From Centrapalus pauciflorus (lineage: Eukaryota; Streptophyta; Magnoliopsida; Asterales; Asteraceae), in the NCBI GenBank assembly GCA_020465985.1, contig JAANYP010004839.1:124001-188000 (forward strand): DNA of 64,000 nt, read 5' to 3'. The notes under the pieces are model-generated. The model saw only the letters and a list, made by a program, of their open reading frames with translations. It searched no databases and was not told the DNA's origin. Positions 10,308-22,022 of this stretch are shown one piece after another (the stretch's first letter is position 1; the number at the start of each line of letters is the position of its first letter). The position numbers were made by a program, and so were the translations under genes.

Positions 10308-10955
10308 TGTTGGGAAATATTCTAAGTTTGTCAAGCTGTTAGTTAGATTTCTCAAACTGTTAGTAGATTTTCTGTGTAATTATAAGCTGTTAGTTGAGAA
10401 AGTTCAAGCTGCTAGTACAAAAGTTCAAGCTGCCAGTGTTCAAGTTCAAGCTGCCTAACAGATAGTCTTCAAGCTGCTCAACAGTTTAACAAACAGAAAG
10501 TGCTGAAAATCAGGAAAAGATTTATACTTGAAGATTCAAGCATATCTAATACCAGAAGAAATCAGAGTCTCTCAAGGAAACAAATCAGAAGGCATTATAT
10601 ATACATAGAACAGGTTTTTCTATTGTAAGACTACACGTAAAAGTTTATTTCAGTTGTATTTGCTTTTCTGATTAAGTTTTCATAAGCCTCTAAGGTTGTA
10701 AAACCCTAAGAACAATCTGTGTTCTTCGTCTAATCAAACAGATTAGAGGTGATTGTAATCATTGAGTTGTGCAATACAAAAGATTTGATTGTTGATTATA
10801 TTTATGTGTTATTTGTTTTGAAAGCTTTTCTTAAAACAATTAAGTGTTATTCCGCAAACTTCTTAATTGGACTTTGATACAGTACAAGGTTATTGGTTTT
10901 ATTCTCTGATTGATTCAAACCAATTAATCTTAGGTAGTGATTTTTGATCTTGACA
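10308..10955 (+). repeat. Element C 3' LTR (648 bp), same family as element H
   Basis: It starts TGTTGGGAAATATT and ends GATCTTGACA. The LTR at 58287-58948 matches it along its whole length with scattered differences. A TATATATA box lies near 10595. The U3 part carries six AAGCTG words between about 10332 and 10476, three of them about 21 bp apart. The base at 10956 begins aORF sequence of element D, and TGATG at 10956-10960 should be one copy of the target duplication. Confidence 0.9.
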
Positions 10956-12460
10956 TGATGAGTGTGGGGTTCACTTGGTGATGGTAGGGATACTTGAGAA
11001 AGCAGTTCCATGGCTTGGGCATAAGTAAGAGGAGCCATCTTGGAAAGATCAAAAGATCCTTCAGCAGTGGCTGTATCTGCATCATAAGGAGAGGGTTTTG
11101 GGGATTTTGGCCTTTCAGATATCATTGGAATTGTAACACCTTCATTAAAACCATGGGTGGTTCCCTCAGTAGTGCCATGGTTTGTAGGCACCTTTTCGTG
11201 GGGAGAGGGGATATGTATTTCAACATCATTAATGGGAATGGTGATGATGGAATAAGCATTTGGGGAGCAGCTTCACCAGAGGGATGTTCCATTTCCTGAG
11301 GATCATCAGATAGAGTTGTTGGTCCTTCAACAGCTATTGGGTGTTGAACAGTTGTGTCATGGTTGTTCTGTACCAGCAGCTTTTGGCACCTTGTGCAGAC
11401 TCAGAATGTGTAGAAGAAATATGAGGGGGGGAACTGAGTGGACACATTGTGGAGTGGAGAGTGCTCCTGTCTTTCAATGTCTTCAGCCTGTTGAGAGGCT
11501 TGGACAGTTGATGTGGTTGTCTCCTTTGGTACAACTGGATCTTTAGGTGGAACCAGAGGTTGGGGCTGACTCAGGGGGGACTCAGTATGGAGTGAAGCCT
11601 GCTCCATAGAGACTGCACTTACTCCAAAAAATAGGAGAAGAAAAAGTAGCAGTGGTTGCTTCTTTTTCAACTGACTACTGTTGGGAGGGGTCGAGGGGCT
11701 AGTTTGGGTTGGGGAGGTTTTATTTTTGGCTAAGGATTTCTTTCTTAGCCTGGAGTATTGTGATATAGTGGGTGATTGAGGGGAGGTGGTAGGATGTTGT
11801 GTTTGGACCGGAGGTGAGACTGGGTCAGGAACATGAGATTGAGTCTGTTCCATGGTCTCAGGTGCCACAGAGGCACCAGTTACAAAGGCTTTAGGTTCAA
11901 CGAATGAACCAGGGTAACCAGCCTGCTACCCCTCAGCCACTGAGGCTGATGGTGCAGACTTAGCTGTTTTGGCATTTTTAGGAACAGGCCCAGCTTCAAC
12001 AATCTTCAAGGCACGTTCTGCCTTTGTAGACTTTGATTTGGATTTTCCTTTACGAGCAATGATTGGATTCACCTCCAAGGTCCTTCCAACAAACCAAGAA
12101 ACCTCCTCATTCGTGTTGACAGAGGGGGTTCTTTATCCAGAACTAGGGTGTAGAAAACCATGTTTCCTATTACAGGAAACACTACAATTGACAAGTAAGG
12201 TTGGAAGTTGTAAAGATGCTCACCCCAAACGTGCCTGAACATGAGGCTCAGAAACCTTGGATATCCCACAGCAACTGGATGCTATTCTTATTGCACCAAG
12301 TTCCTCATATTCAGGAATATCCACCTTGCTATGTTCAGAGTAGTCTCATCCACAAACTGTTAGACTATTGGAATCTCATCCCTGCTGAGTTGGTCAAATG
12401 AACCAACTTTGCTGCTGAGACTCATCACCATTGAGGCGAAGAGGAAACTTTAAGTTGGGG
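10956..12460 (-). pseudogene. Element D extra 3' ORF, C-terminal piece
   Basis: This is the continuation of the D aORF after the insertion of element T. On the minus strand it carries the YPRFLSLMFRHVWGEHLYN block and the EPPLSTRMRRFLGLLEGP block, then a basic NLS-like cluster (VPKNAKTAK, about 11970-12000) and a Pro/Ser/Thr/Gln-rich stretch. It ends at the edge of element C, where the D frame was cut at PSPSEPHTHH. Several stops and frame changes are present. The intact relative is in element E (34980-39101). The last five bases, TGGGG (12456-12460), are the left target duplication of T. Confidence 0.8.
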
Positions 12461-13031
12461 TGTAACATCCGGCACTAAACCAGGTTAGCAATAATGACCT
12501 AATCTACATTTAATAGTCAATTATAGCCTAATCAGTGGTCATTAGAAATTAATCAAGTGATTAACAAGGTTTATTAGAAAATTCAACTCAATTAGAATCA
12601 AATTCATCGGTGCGATGAATCGGGAAATCAATTAATCCGATCGATTTACGATATGAGGGATTAATTCAACTAAGTACATAATTAAATTATGATTAGTAAC
12701 ACTAATCATACACTAATACAATTACTTAACATTAATTATGCAAGACTAAAACAATGCAGTAAAACAAGGCATTCAAAAGTATTTATGAATTTACAAGAAA
12801 AGGGAAATACAAGAATACATTCTAAATACTTTTATACAAAAAAAATATATATAAATACATGAAAATAATCCATAAAAATCTGGTCATAGGGTAGTACTAC
12901 CCAAGATTTGATTTCAATTTTTTATTTCCCAACTCCATAACCTTTCATAATCAAATCTTTCACACCCCATTCTCCTTTCATTTCAACATGATCTTACACT
13001 CCACCTCCATTTGAAAGACCAAGACTTTGCC

Positions 13032-13039
13032 TATAAATA
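13032..13039 (+). promoter_or_regulatory. TATA box of the T 5' LTR
   Basis: TATAAATA within GCCTATAAATAGAGGG. The same box recurs at 21051-21058 in the 3' LTR. It is followed by a pyrimidine-rich stretch, the usual plant core-promoter arrangement, so transcription probably starts about 30 bp downstream. Confidence 0.75.
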
Positions 13040-13131
13040 GAGGGCTTCCTTTTCATTATTTTCACACCAAAATATCTCTTTCTCTCCTCTCAAAACCGGA
13101 TCCCACACACACACACACTACAAACATTTTC

Positions 13132-13190
13132 ATTCAAGTGTTCTTGGTGAAATTCAAGTGTTCTTGGTGAACTTCAAGTGTTCTTGGTTC
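13132..13190 (+). repeat. 3 x 20-bp tandem repeat in T 5' LTR
   Basis: The unit ATTCAAGTGTTCTTGGTGAA occurs three times in a row, starting at 13132, 13152 and 13172. The array is preserved at 21149-21207 in the 3' LTR, so it was present in the parent element. Confidence 0.9.
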
Positions 13191-13996
13191 AAATCTTGCA
13201 AGAGTTCCAACTTCTTCTCAATTTCATACTCCAAATACATCAAAGTAAGTAAATACTAACTTATTTCATCATATATTTATGTTTATATAAGTCTTGCATA
13301 ATATATATAATCACCAACAACAACAAGTTTCATAAAAACTCAAGTTTATAAGTTTCTAGTTTTATTTTTAAGTTGTTTCTTTAAATGTGTTTATGAATAT
13401 ATGAACACATTATAAAAGTGTTAATATTATGAAAACAAGTGATATATATGTGTTTTTATAACTATTATGACTTTATACAAGTAGTCTTTGAATAAACAAC
13501 AAGAATCATAAGTTGTTTTAAGTTTATAAACTACGGATTTTCGGCAGAAAATTTATATCGACTTTGAAAAATTATAACTAATTCATAACTCAACGGAATG
13601 AGTTGATTCTTGTCACAAACGTTAGATCTATGTCTTAACTATATATCTGTAGTTTTTAATATTTTATTTTTGTAGTTTAAGACCTCCAGAAATTATTTGG
13701 GAAACCGAAAGTTTGACAGCTCAAAAATGGCCAACATAGGGTTTTTAACGAGCTTTTTCACGAACCTAAACATCTCGAAAAATGGCCGTTTTTGATTCTA
13801 AAAATCCTTTGTATATAGTAGTTTAATGTCCTAGAAAACCAAAGTCTAAAACATTTTGGAGCTTGGTCAAAAACAGCCTCAAACTAGGCCGAAAAACCTC
13901 CGAAAAAGCTGGAAAATTATATATATATAAACTTGACGTTTTAAGCGCATTTTATTTATAAACTTGTAATGTTGGGTGATTTAAGACATAAAAATC

Positions 13997-14117
<121 letters not shown>

Positions 14118-14996
14118 TCATATATTAGAGATATTAAGTCCTTATTATCATTTAGGACCCTTTAATCTCGCTCGGTGCATCATCCGTCACTTTATGCTAA
14201 AAAGCACATCACGCTAGTTTTTTCACCATCACACGCTTGGTGAGTTCTCATAGCCCCTATTTTCACACTGTTATGTTTTGGGGATGATATACATGCTTCG
14301 TTTTTATATGGACACGGAAATATTTTCATTTCTATTATGTATTACACATGTGGTTCCATTAGGTCTGATATCATGAACCGTTAATTACATTTATTTGTAA
14401 GCGCGAATATATTGTGGATAGATCTATTGGGAGTCATGTCCCCCACTCGGGTTAGTCGGATTGGCTAACAGCGGGTGCATATATATTCAACAAACGGTAT
14501 TACGTATGGGAATACTGCACAGGGCAAACTCATTTTAAATTAACCTTCGGTTGCATGATGGTTTATATGTAATACATAACAAGGAATTTATGATTTTATA
14601 AATTCAATCTCTATTATTGTTGTCCATACAAGTCAGATTTACGTGTAAACCTATGAGCTCACCAACAATTTTTGTTGACGTATTTTAGCGTGTATTTTCA
14701 TGAAATTAAGGCAAGTATGCCTCGGACGTATTTTACTTTCAAGCTTCCGCATCCATGGAGTCGCATGCATATTCAATTTAACGGAGATTTAGCTGCATTA
14801 TTTTGGATATTTTAATTATGTAATTAAATCTCTGTATTTGTGCGAACTTCATTTCTCATGTAAAACATTACTATGCTTTAAAACTTTAACGATGTATTTT
14901 AAAAACGTCCATATAGTGGTCGTTCATTATGATTATGGTTACGCTTCCGCACTCGTCACGCCTCGCTGCCAACCGGGGTAGCAGGGTGTGACAGAT

Positions 14997-15009
14997 TGGT
15001 ATCAGAGCC
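14997..15009 (+). other. Element T primer-binding site (initiator Met tRNA)
   Basis: TGGTATCAGAGCC, three bases after the LTR end at 14993. It shows that the 5' LTR really extends to 14993 and is not merely the 1.5 kb shared with the 3' copy. Confidence 0.95.
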
Positions 15010-15130
15010 ATAGTTATAGTGAACTAGGTTGCATTAGTACCCTAGACTATAACTGCAGTTAAGTTTTATTGATTTTGAAAATATCTTGTAACTAACTAAA
15101 AGACTATGAATGGACCTTGATAGCAGAAAT

Positions 15131-15786
15131 CATGTCCCATCCGGAAACCATCATCTTATCGGATTCAGAGGAGGAGTACACTCCTGCGAGCCCCACGGCC
15201 ACTGAGATTTTCCCCGAAGAATAAACATCGGAGGAAGAAGATTCATTGCCCCCAACGGTCCCTGCTCGCGAGCCGAGCCGTCATATAAGCCGTATAGGCC
15301 TTACCCTAACGGCCCCAAAATGTTGTACACACCCCGAAAGCGGGTGAACCCACCAAGAAGGGAGTCTATTCCTGTCCCGACTCCCCAGCCCAATCCCCCA
15401 CCGCCACACCGACGTGTAGACGCCCGTCGATGGGGCTGGATACCCGAGACCCTCCAAGAATGGAGGCGGGAGGAAGGAGTCCCTCCCCACTTTGAGATTG
15501 GAGGACCATCCTCCGCATCTATCTCACCACTCACTCAGGAAACCGCCGATCAGACCAAATTCGGTCACTTAACCTAGATATCGGAGAGATGACCGCTCAT
15601 TTAGAGCGGGAGGAGTTACAAAACTCCAACATATATTGGGCCAATCAGCACGCCCTTGCTATTCAGCAGGACGGACTGAATGAGCTTCGGCAGCAACTAG
15701 CCGAAAGCCAAGCTCGGATCGAGGAGCTGACTCAGCGCCTCAACGCGATGGAAAAGGGAGAGACCCCTGATCACTCCCACACTTAG
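15131..15786 (+). pseudogene. Element T upstream ORF before gag
   Basis: An ATG at 15131 opens a frame starting MSHPETIILSDSEEEYTP, acidic and Ser-rich, stopped by TAA near 15221. The same frame reopens with a Pro/Arg-rich part (15320-15577), and a one-base-type shift leads to a coiled-coil-like end (15589-15786) with LRQQLAESQARIEELTQRLN and a TAG stop. A similar acidic-to-coiled-coil coding stretch precedes gag in related plant Ty3 elements I recall from annotated proteomes; function unknown. It is separated from gag by ~230 bp. Confidence 0.6.
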
Positions 15787-16018
15787 TGCACTTCTATCTA
15801 TCTTTGTAATAGTAGGAAAAATATCATGTAATAGTATAGGACAAAATTTTTTGGGTAATAACCCGCCCGTAATGTAAGAAAATTTCGAATGATTAATGAA
15901 AAATTGCAAGTTATTTATGAAATTGTGTTTGATGATTATAGTATTGTGCTTTAAGGAAAATTTACCTCTTTAAGATTCAACTTCTTACACTATGCTTTTT
16001 CTTTAAAATTTTAAGATA

Positions 16019-17449
16019 ATGCCGCCGAAACGAGCAATGAACGCTGCTGACATTGAAGAGCTAGTCGCACAAAGAGTCGCTGCCGCTATAGCAACGTATG
16101 AGGCAAATAGGAATAGCTCAGCTAATGGAGATGGTGGTGCTAGCCGCACCACGGGAGGAACTGAAATCCACGCAAAAGGTTGTGGAATTAAAGGATTTTT
16201 AAGTTGCAAACCCTGGTACTTCAACGGAACCGAAGGAGCCGTTGGCTTGATACAGTGGTTTGAGAAGTTAGAATCTGTCTTTCGTGTCAGCGGATGTGCT
16301 GAAGGAGATAAGGTGAAGTTCGCTACTCACACTCTACAAGATAGCGCCCCCACATGGTGGAATTCCTATGTCCAGTCTGTAAGTATTGATGAAACCTACC
16401 AGCTCACATGGTCCGCGTTGAAGCAAATGATCACGGACGAGTACTGTCCGAGAAACGAACTCCAGAAGATGGAATCGGAGTTCTAGAACCTGTCGATGAA
16501 GGGAACGGATGTAGCGGGGTACACCAACCGATTTCATGAACTGAGTACTCTATGCCCTCAGATGGTGACCTCGGAGTACAAGAAAATCGAACGTTACATT
16601 TGGGGACTCGCTCCTCAAATTCAAGGTAATGTCACTGCGTCCAACCCATCCACCATACAGGATGCCATCAGGATGGCCAACAATCTGATGGATCAAGTGT
16701 CCCGGAGGAATGAAGCCAAAGCCGGGGAAAACAAGAGAAAGTGGGATGACAAGTCCGGAAAGAACACGGGTTCGCAATCCAAGAAGCCCGAGACCATCAG
16801 GGCTTATGTAGCAGGATCTGAATCGAGGAAAGGCTACACGGGTACCAAGCCTTACTGCACCCAATGCACCTTTCATCACAACAAGGGTCCCTGACCAACT
16901 TGTGGAAAGTGCAAACGTATTGGCCATATGACCAAAGACTGTAGGTTTGGAACCCCGGGTGTCAATGGCGGCAATCAAAGAGGCTGCTTTGAATGTGGAG
17001 TTACTGGGCACTTCAAGAGTGAGTGCCCGAAGTTGAGGAATGGTGGAGGAGCTCAGGGGAGAGCTTTTGTGTTAGGAGCAGGTGACGCTCGTCAAGATCC
17101 CCACGTAGTATCAGGTACGTTTCTTTTAAATGACATTTATGCTTACGTACTCTTTGATACTGGGGCTGATAGGAGCTTTATATCTGATAAGTTTAGTAAG
17201 CAATTGAATGCCACTCCTTTTCCCTTATACAACTCTTATACTATAGAACTGGCTGACGGTAAAGTAATAGAGGCAATTAGTATCATTAAGGAATGCACAC
17301 TGAAGCTGGCAGGTCATCCCTTTAAGATAGACTTAATGCCTATAGAACTCGGAAGTTTTGATGTAGTAGTTGGTATGGATTGGTTGTCACACAATCATGC
17401 CGAGATTTTGTGTGATAAGAAAGTGGTACGGATACCACTCCACAAGTAG
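16019..17449 (+). pseudogene. gag-pol: Element T Gag and protease
   Basis: A single frame starts MPPKRAMNAADIEELVAQRV and holds the Retrotrans_gag core (WFEKLESVFRVSGC, TWWNSYVQS). Cys/His zinc motifs follow in the 16855-17035 stretch (CGKCKRIGHMTKDC and CFECGVTGHFKSEC). The aspartic protease motif LFDTGADRSFI lies near 17150-17185 and GMDWLSHNHAEI near 17373. In-frame stops occur at 16484-16486 (TAG), 16892-16894 (TGA) and 17447-17449 (TAG), with no frameshift. Removing only these stops would give one continuous Gag-protease frame, so the copy decayed by point changes. The protein would form particles and process the polyprotein. Confidence 0.9.
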
Positions 17450-17488
17450 AAGTTCCTAACAGTCCAAGGAGAAAGAAAGAACCGACAG

Positions 17489-18466
17489 TTGAATGTCATA
17501 TCCGGCCTAAGAACATTAAAGTGCCTTAGGAAAGGTTGTCATGCAGTACTGGTGCAAATTGTAGAAAAAGAGTCGGAGGAGAAGCGGCTCGAGGATATTC
17601 CAGTGGTTTGTGACTATCCGAAGGTCTTCCCGGATGATTTTCCTGGACTTCCGCCAACTAGGCAAGTGGAGTTTCAAATTGATTTGGTGCCGGGAGCTGC
17701 ACCGGTCGCAAGAGCCCCATATAGACTCGCCCCTTCTGAGATGCAAGAGCTATCCAATCAATTACTAGAGTTGATGGATAAAGGATTCATTCGACCAAGT
17801 TCCTCACCTTGGGGAGCTCCGGTCTTGTTCGTGAAAAAGAAAGACGGATCCTTCAGAATGTGCATAGACTACCGAGAGCTAAACAAGTTAACAGTAAAGA
17901 ACCGCTACCCTCTCCCCAGAATTGATGACCTGTTTGACCAACTACAGGGATCTAGCTTCTACTCTAAGATTGATCTGCGATCCGGTTATCATCAAGTAAA
18001 GGTTCGGGAAGAAGACATTCCCAAGACAGCATTCAGAACTCGATATGGACATTACGAATTCCAGGTAATGCCATTCGGTTTGACCAACGCACCAGCCGTA
18101 TTCATGGACCTCATGAATCGAGTGTGTAAACCATATCTGGACAAATTTGTAATAGTGTTCATAGACAATATTCTAATCTATTCCAGATATAAGGAGGAGC
18201 ATGAACAACATCTCAAGCTGATCTTGGAGTTGTTAGAGAAGGAACAGTTATACGCCAAATTTTCAAAATGTGAATTTTGGTTGCGAGAAGTTAAATTCCT
18301 TAGACATGTGATCAATAGCCAGGGAATCCAAGTTGATCCATCAAAAATCGAGGCCATAAATAACTGGGCGACTCCTAGAACCCCCACGGAATTCCGCCAA
18401 TTTCTAGGACTTGCCGGTTATTATAGGCGATTTATCGAAAACTTCTCAAAGATAGCGGTTCCTTAA
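17489..18466 (+). pseudogene. pol: Element T reverse transcriptase
   Basis: The frame carries the classical Ty3 RT series: PYRLAPSEMQEL, LMDKGFIRPSSSPWGAPVLFVKKKDGSFRMC, YRELNKLTVKNRYPLPRIDDL, YSKIDLRSGYHQ, FGLTNAPAVFMDLMN. The active site near 18160-18185 reads FIDNILIYS instead of the family's F/Y-X-DD, so the second catalytic Asp is Asn. A -1 type frameshift at about 18462 separates it from the RNase H frame. The active-site change and the shift both argue that this copy cannot supply reverse transcriptase. Confidence 0.9.
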
Positions 18467-18471
18467 CAGAA

Positions 18472-20445
18472 TTGACTCGGAAGGACGTGAAGTATATCTG
18501 GAGTGAGGAGCAAGAAAAGGCGTTTCAGCAGTTAAAGCGAAGATTGTGTAGTGCACCAATTCTTTCCTTACCTGAAGGGACTGAAAATTTTGTCGTCTAC
18601 TGTGATGCCTCACACAATGGGTTAGGTTGTGTGCTCATGCAAAGGGATAAAGTCATTGCTTACACATCACGACAGCTCAAAATTCACGAGGTGAATTATA
18701 CGACTCACAACTTAGAGCTTGGAGCAGTGGTGTTTGCTCTCAAAATATGGAGGCACTACCTGTATGGAACTAAGTGCACGGTATTCACAGACCATAAAAC
18801 CCTTCAGCATATTCTGAATCAGAAAGAGTTAAATATGAGGCAACGTCGTTGGGTTGAACTACTTAGCGATTATGACTGCGAAATTCGTTATCATCTGGGG
18901 AAGGCGAATGTCGTAGCGGATGCCCTGAGCCGAAAGGAACGGGTTAAACCCTTGAGAGTCCGAGCTTTGGTCATGACTATACAGTCAAACCTAAACTCTC
19001 AAGTCCGCGAGGCACAAGAAGAAGCAGTCAAGGAGGGTAATCTACTGGATGAAGCCTTGAGAGGTATGGATAAGCAATTGGAAATCAAGCCAGATGGATG
19101 TCGGTACTTCATGGGCAGAATTTGGCTACCAAAACTCGGAGGAATAAGGAAGCTGGTCATGGATGAAGGGCATAAGACAAGATATGCTATTCATCCAGGG
19201 TCAGATAAGATGTATCACGACTTGAAGAGAATGTACTGGTGGCCAAATATGAAGGCTGACATTGCTACCTATGTCAGCAAGTGCTTAACATGTTTGAAGG
19301 TTAAAGCTGAGCATCAAAAACCATCAGGATTGCTAGTTCAACCAGAAATACCCCAGTGGAAGTGGGAAAACATCACCATGGATTTCATCACCAAGTTGCC
19401 AAAAACTTCTGGAGGTTATGACACTATTTGGGTGATTGTGGATCGACTTACCAAAACCGCACATTTCCAGCCAATCAAGGAGACTGATAAGATGGATAAG
19501 TTAACACGAATCTATCTTAAAGAAGTCGTCTCAAGACATGGAGTACCTGTATCAATTATATCAGACAGGGACAGCCGGTTCACATCAAGATTTTGGCAGT
19601 CATTGCAAGAAGCACTGGATACACGCTTAGATATGAGCACAGCCTATCACCCGCAAACGGATGGTCAGAGTGAAAGGACGATTCAGAGTTTGGAAGACAT
19701 GTTAAGGGCATGTGTCATCGATTTTGGCAAAAGTTGGGACAGGCACCTGCCATTAGTCGAGTTTTCCTATAACAACAGCTATCACTCGAGCATTAAGACC
19801 GCCGCATTCGAGGCACTCTACGGGCGAAAGTGTCGATCACCTCTTTGTTGGGCTGAAGTAGGAGATAGTCAGATTACTGGACCTGAGATCATCTAGGAGA
19901 CTACAGAGAAGATAGCCCAGATTCGTAACCGATTAAAGATCGCAAGTGATCGACAGAAAAGTTATGCAAACATTCGACGGAAGGATTTGGAATTCCAAGA
20001 GGGAGATCGAGTAATGTTGAAAGTCTCGCCTTGGAAAGGTGTAATCCGTTTCGGGAAACGAGGAAAATTCAATCCTCGTTATATCGGACCATTCAAGATC
20101 ACCAAAAGAATTGGCCCGGTAGCTTACCGACTCGACCTGCCCCCAGAGCTTAGTAACATTCATAATACCTTCCACGTGTCCAATCTTAAGAAGTGTCTGG
20201 CTGATGAATCACTCGTTATACCCATGGACGAGCTGGAGTTAGACGATAAGTTGAACTTCATTGAACAACCTGTAGAAATAATGGACCGAGAAGTCAAGAA
20301 ACTAAAGCACAGCCGGATCCCGATAATAAAAGTCAGATGGAACTCTAAGAGAGGTCCTGAGTTTACATGGGAACGCGAAGATCAGTTCCGGGAGAAATAT
20401 CCTCACCTGTTCTCAAGTACTCAAGAAGTGGAGAACACGAGCTAA
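18472..20445 (+). pseudogene. pol: Element T RNase H, integrase and chromodomain-like tail
   Basis: RNase H landmarks are YCDASHNGLGCVLMQ and FTDHKTLQHI. The integrase has the HHCC zinc finger (HKTRYAIHPGSDK, then CLTCLKVK) and catalytic D-D-E in ITMDFITKLP (~19378), SDRDSRF (~19562) and QTDGQSERTIQ (~19655). TAG at 19894-19896 is the only stop. After it come the GPVAYRLDLP block and a C-terminal IKVRWNSKRGPEFTWERED segment (about 20325-20380) typical of the chromodomain tail that targets chromoviruses to heterochromatin. It ends in TAA at 20445. Confidence 0.92.
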
Positions 20446-20465
20446 TTTCGGGACGAAATTCCCTT

Positions 20466-20478
20466 AACAGGGGGACAC
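20466..20478 (+). other. Element T polypurine tract
   Basis: AACAGGGGGACAC lies immediately before the LTR start TGTAACATCC and is the plus-strand priming site. Confidence 0.85.
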
Positions 20479-22022
20479 TGTAACATCCGGCACTAAACCA
20501 GGTTAGCAATAATGACCTAATCTACATTTAATAGTCAATTATAGCCTAATCAGTGGTCATTAGAAATTAATCAAGTGATTAACAAGGTTTATTAGAAAAT
20601 TCAACTCAATTAGAATCAAATTCATCGGTGCGATGAATCGGGAAATCAATTAACCCGATCGATTTACGATATGAGGGATTAATTCAACTAAGTACATAAT
20701 TAAATTATGATTAGTGACACTAATCATACACTAATACAATTACTTAACATTAATTATGCAAGACTAAAACAATTCATTAAAACAATGCATTCAAAAGTAT
20801 TTTTGAATTTACAAGAAAAGGGAAATACAATAATACATTCTAAATACTTTTATACAAAAAAATATATATATAAATACATGAAAATAATCCATAAAAATCT
20901 GGTCATAGGGTAGTACTACCCAAGATTTGATTTCAATTTTTTATTTCCCAACTCCATAACCTTTCATAATCAAATCTTTCACACCCCATTCTCCTTTCAT
21001 TTCAACATCATCTTACACTCCACCTCCATTTGAAAGACCAAGACTTTGCCTATAAATAGAGGGCTTCCTTTTCATTATTTTCACACCAAAATATCTCTTT
21101 CTCTCCTCTCAAAACCGGATCCCACACACACACACTACAAACATTTTCATTCAAGTGTTCTTGGTGAAATTCAAGTGTTCTTGGTGAACTTCAAGTGTTC
21201 TTGGTTCAAATCTTGCAAGAGTTCCAACTTCTTCTCAATTTCATACTCCAAATACATCAAAGTAAGTAAATACTAACTTATTTCATCATATATTTATGTT
21301 TATATAAGTCTTGCATAATATATATGATCTCCAAAAACAAAAAGTTTCATAAAAACTCAAGTTTATAAGTTTCTAGTTTTATTTTTAAGTTGTTTCTTTT
21401 ACATGTGTTTATGAATATATGAACACATTATAAAAGTGTTAATATTATGAAAACATGTGATATATATGTGCTTTTATAACTATTATGACTTTTATACAAG
21501 TAGTCTTTGAATAAACAACAAGAATCATAAGTTGTTTCAAGTTTATAAACTACGGATTTTCGGCAGAAAATTTATATCGACTTTGAAAAATCATAACTAA
21601 TTCATACCTCAACGGAATGAGTTGATTCTTATCTCAAAAGTTAGATATATGTCTTAACAATATATCTGTAATTTTTCATAATTTATTTTGGAGTTTAAGA
21701 CCTCCAGATATTATTTGGGAAACCGAAAGTTTGACAGCTCAAAAATGGCCAACATAGGGTTTTTAACGAGCTCTTTCACCAACCTAAACATCTCGAAAAA
21801 TGGCCGTTCTTGATTCTAAAAATCCTTTGTATATAGTAGTTTAATGTCCTAGAAAACCAAAGTCTAAAACATTTTGGAGCTTGGTCAAAAACAGCCTCAA
21901 AGTAGGCCGAAAAACCTCCGAAAAAGCTGAAAAATTATATATATATAAACTTGACGTTTTAAGCGCATTTTATTTATAAACTTGTAATGTTGGGTGATTT
22001 AAGACATAAAAATCTATAAATA
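20479..22022 (+). repeat. Element T 3' LTR, shortened (1544 bp)
   Basis: It matches 12461-14004 with few differences, including the TATA box and the 20-bp repeats. It stops at ...CTATAAATA, the point where the 5' LTR enters its (AT)n tract. The next five bases are TGGGG, identical to the left target duplication, followed by D aORF sequence. The missing part equals about 989 bp of U5-side sequence. Confidence 0.9.
21051..21058 (+). promoter_or_regulatory. TATA box of the T 3' LTR
   Basis: TATAAATA in the same context as at 13032-13039. A transcript starting here would run out into element D on the antisense side of its aORF and of its pol. Confidence 0.65.

Larger units (their letters stand above)
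6031..10955 (+). mobile_element. Element C: Ty1/copia retrotransposon, 3' half, SIRE/Maximus-like
   Basis: The order on the plus strand is the tail of RT, RNase H, an internal polypurine-like tract, a large extra ORF, a polypurine tract and a 3' LTR. The left side is interrupted by element A. The right LTR edge (10955) falls inside minus-strand aORF sequence of element D, so C is nested in D. The 5' half lies beyond A and the window. The LTR is homologous to the 5' LTR of element H at 58287-58948. A large 3' ORF after pol plus repeated polypurine tracts is the layout described for Sireviruses. Confidence 0.88.

Noticed and set aside
11316..11546. Plus-strand short open frames across 11000-12400
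   Set aside because: They are antisense shadows of the minus-strand D aORF.
15281..15534. Minus-strand open frames across the T upstream ORF
   Set aside because: They are antisense to a Pro/Arg-rich coding stretch whose composition keeps the reverse strand open.
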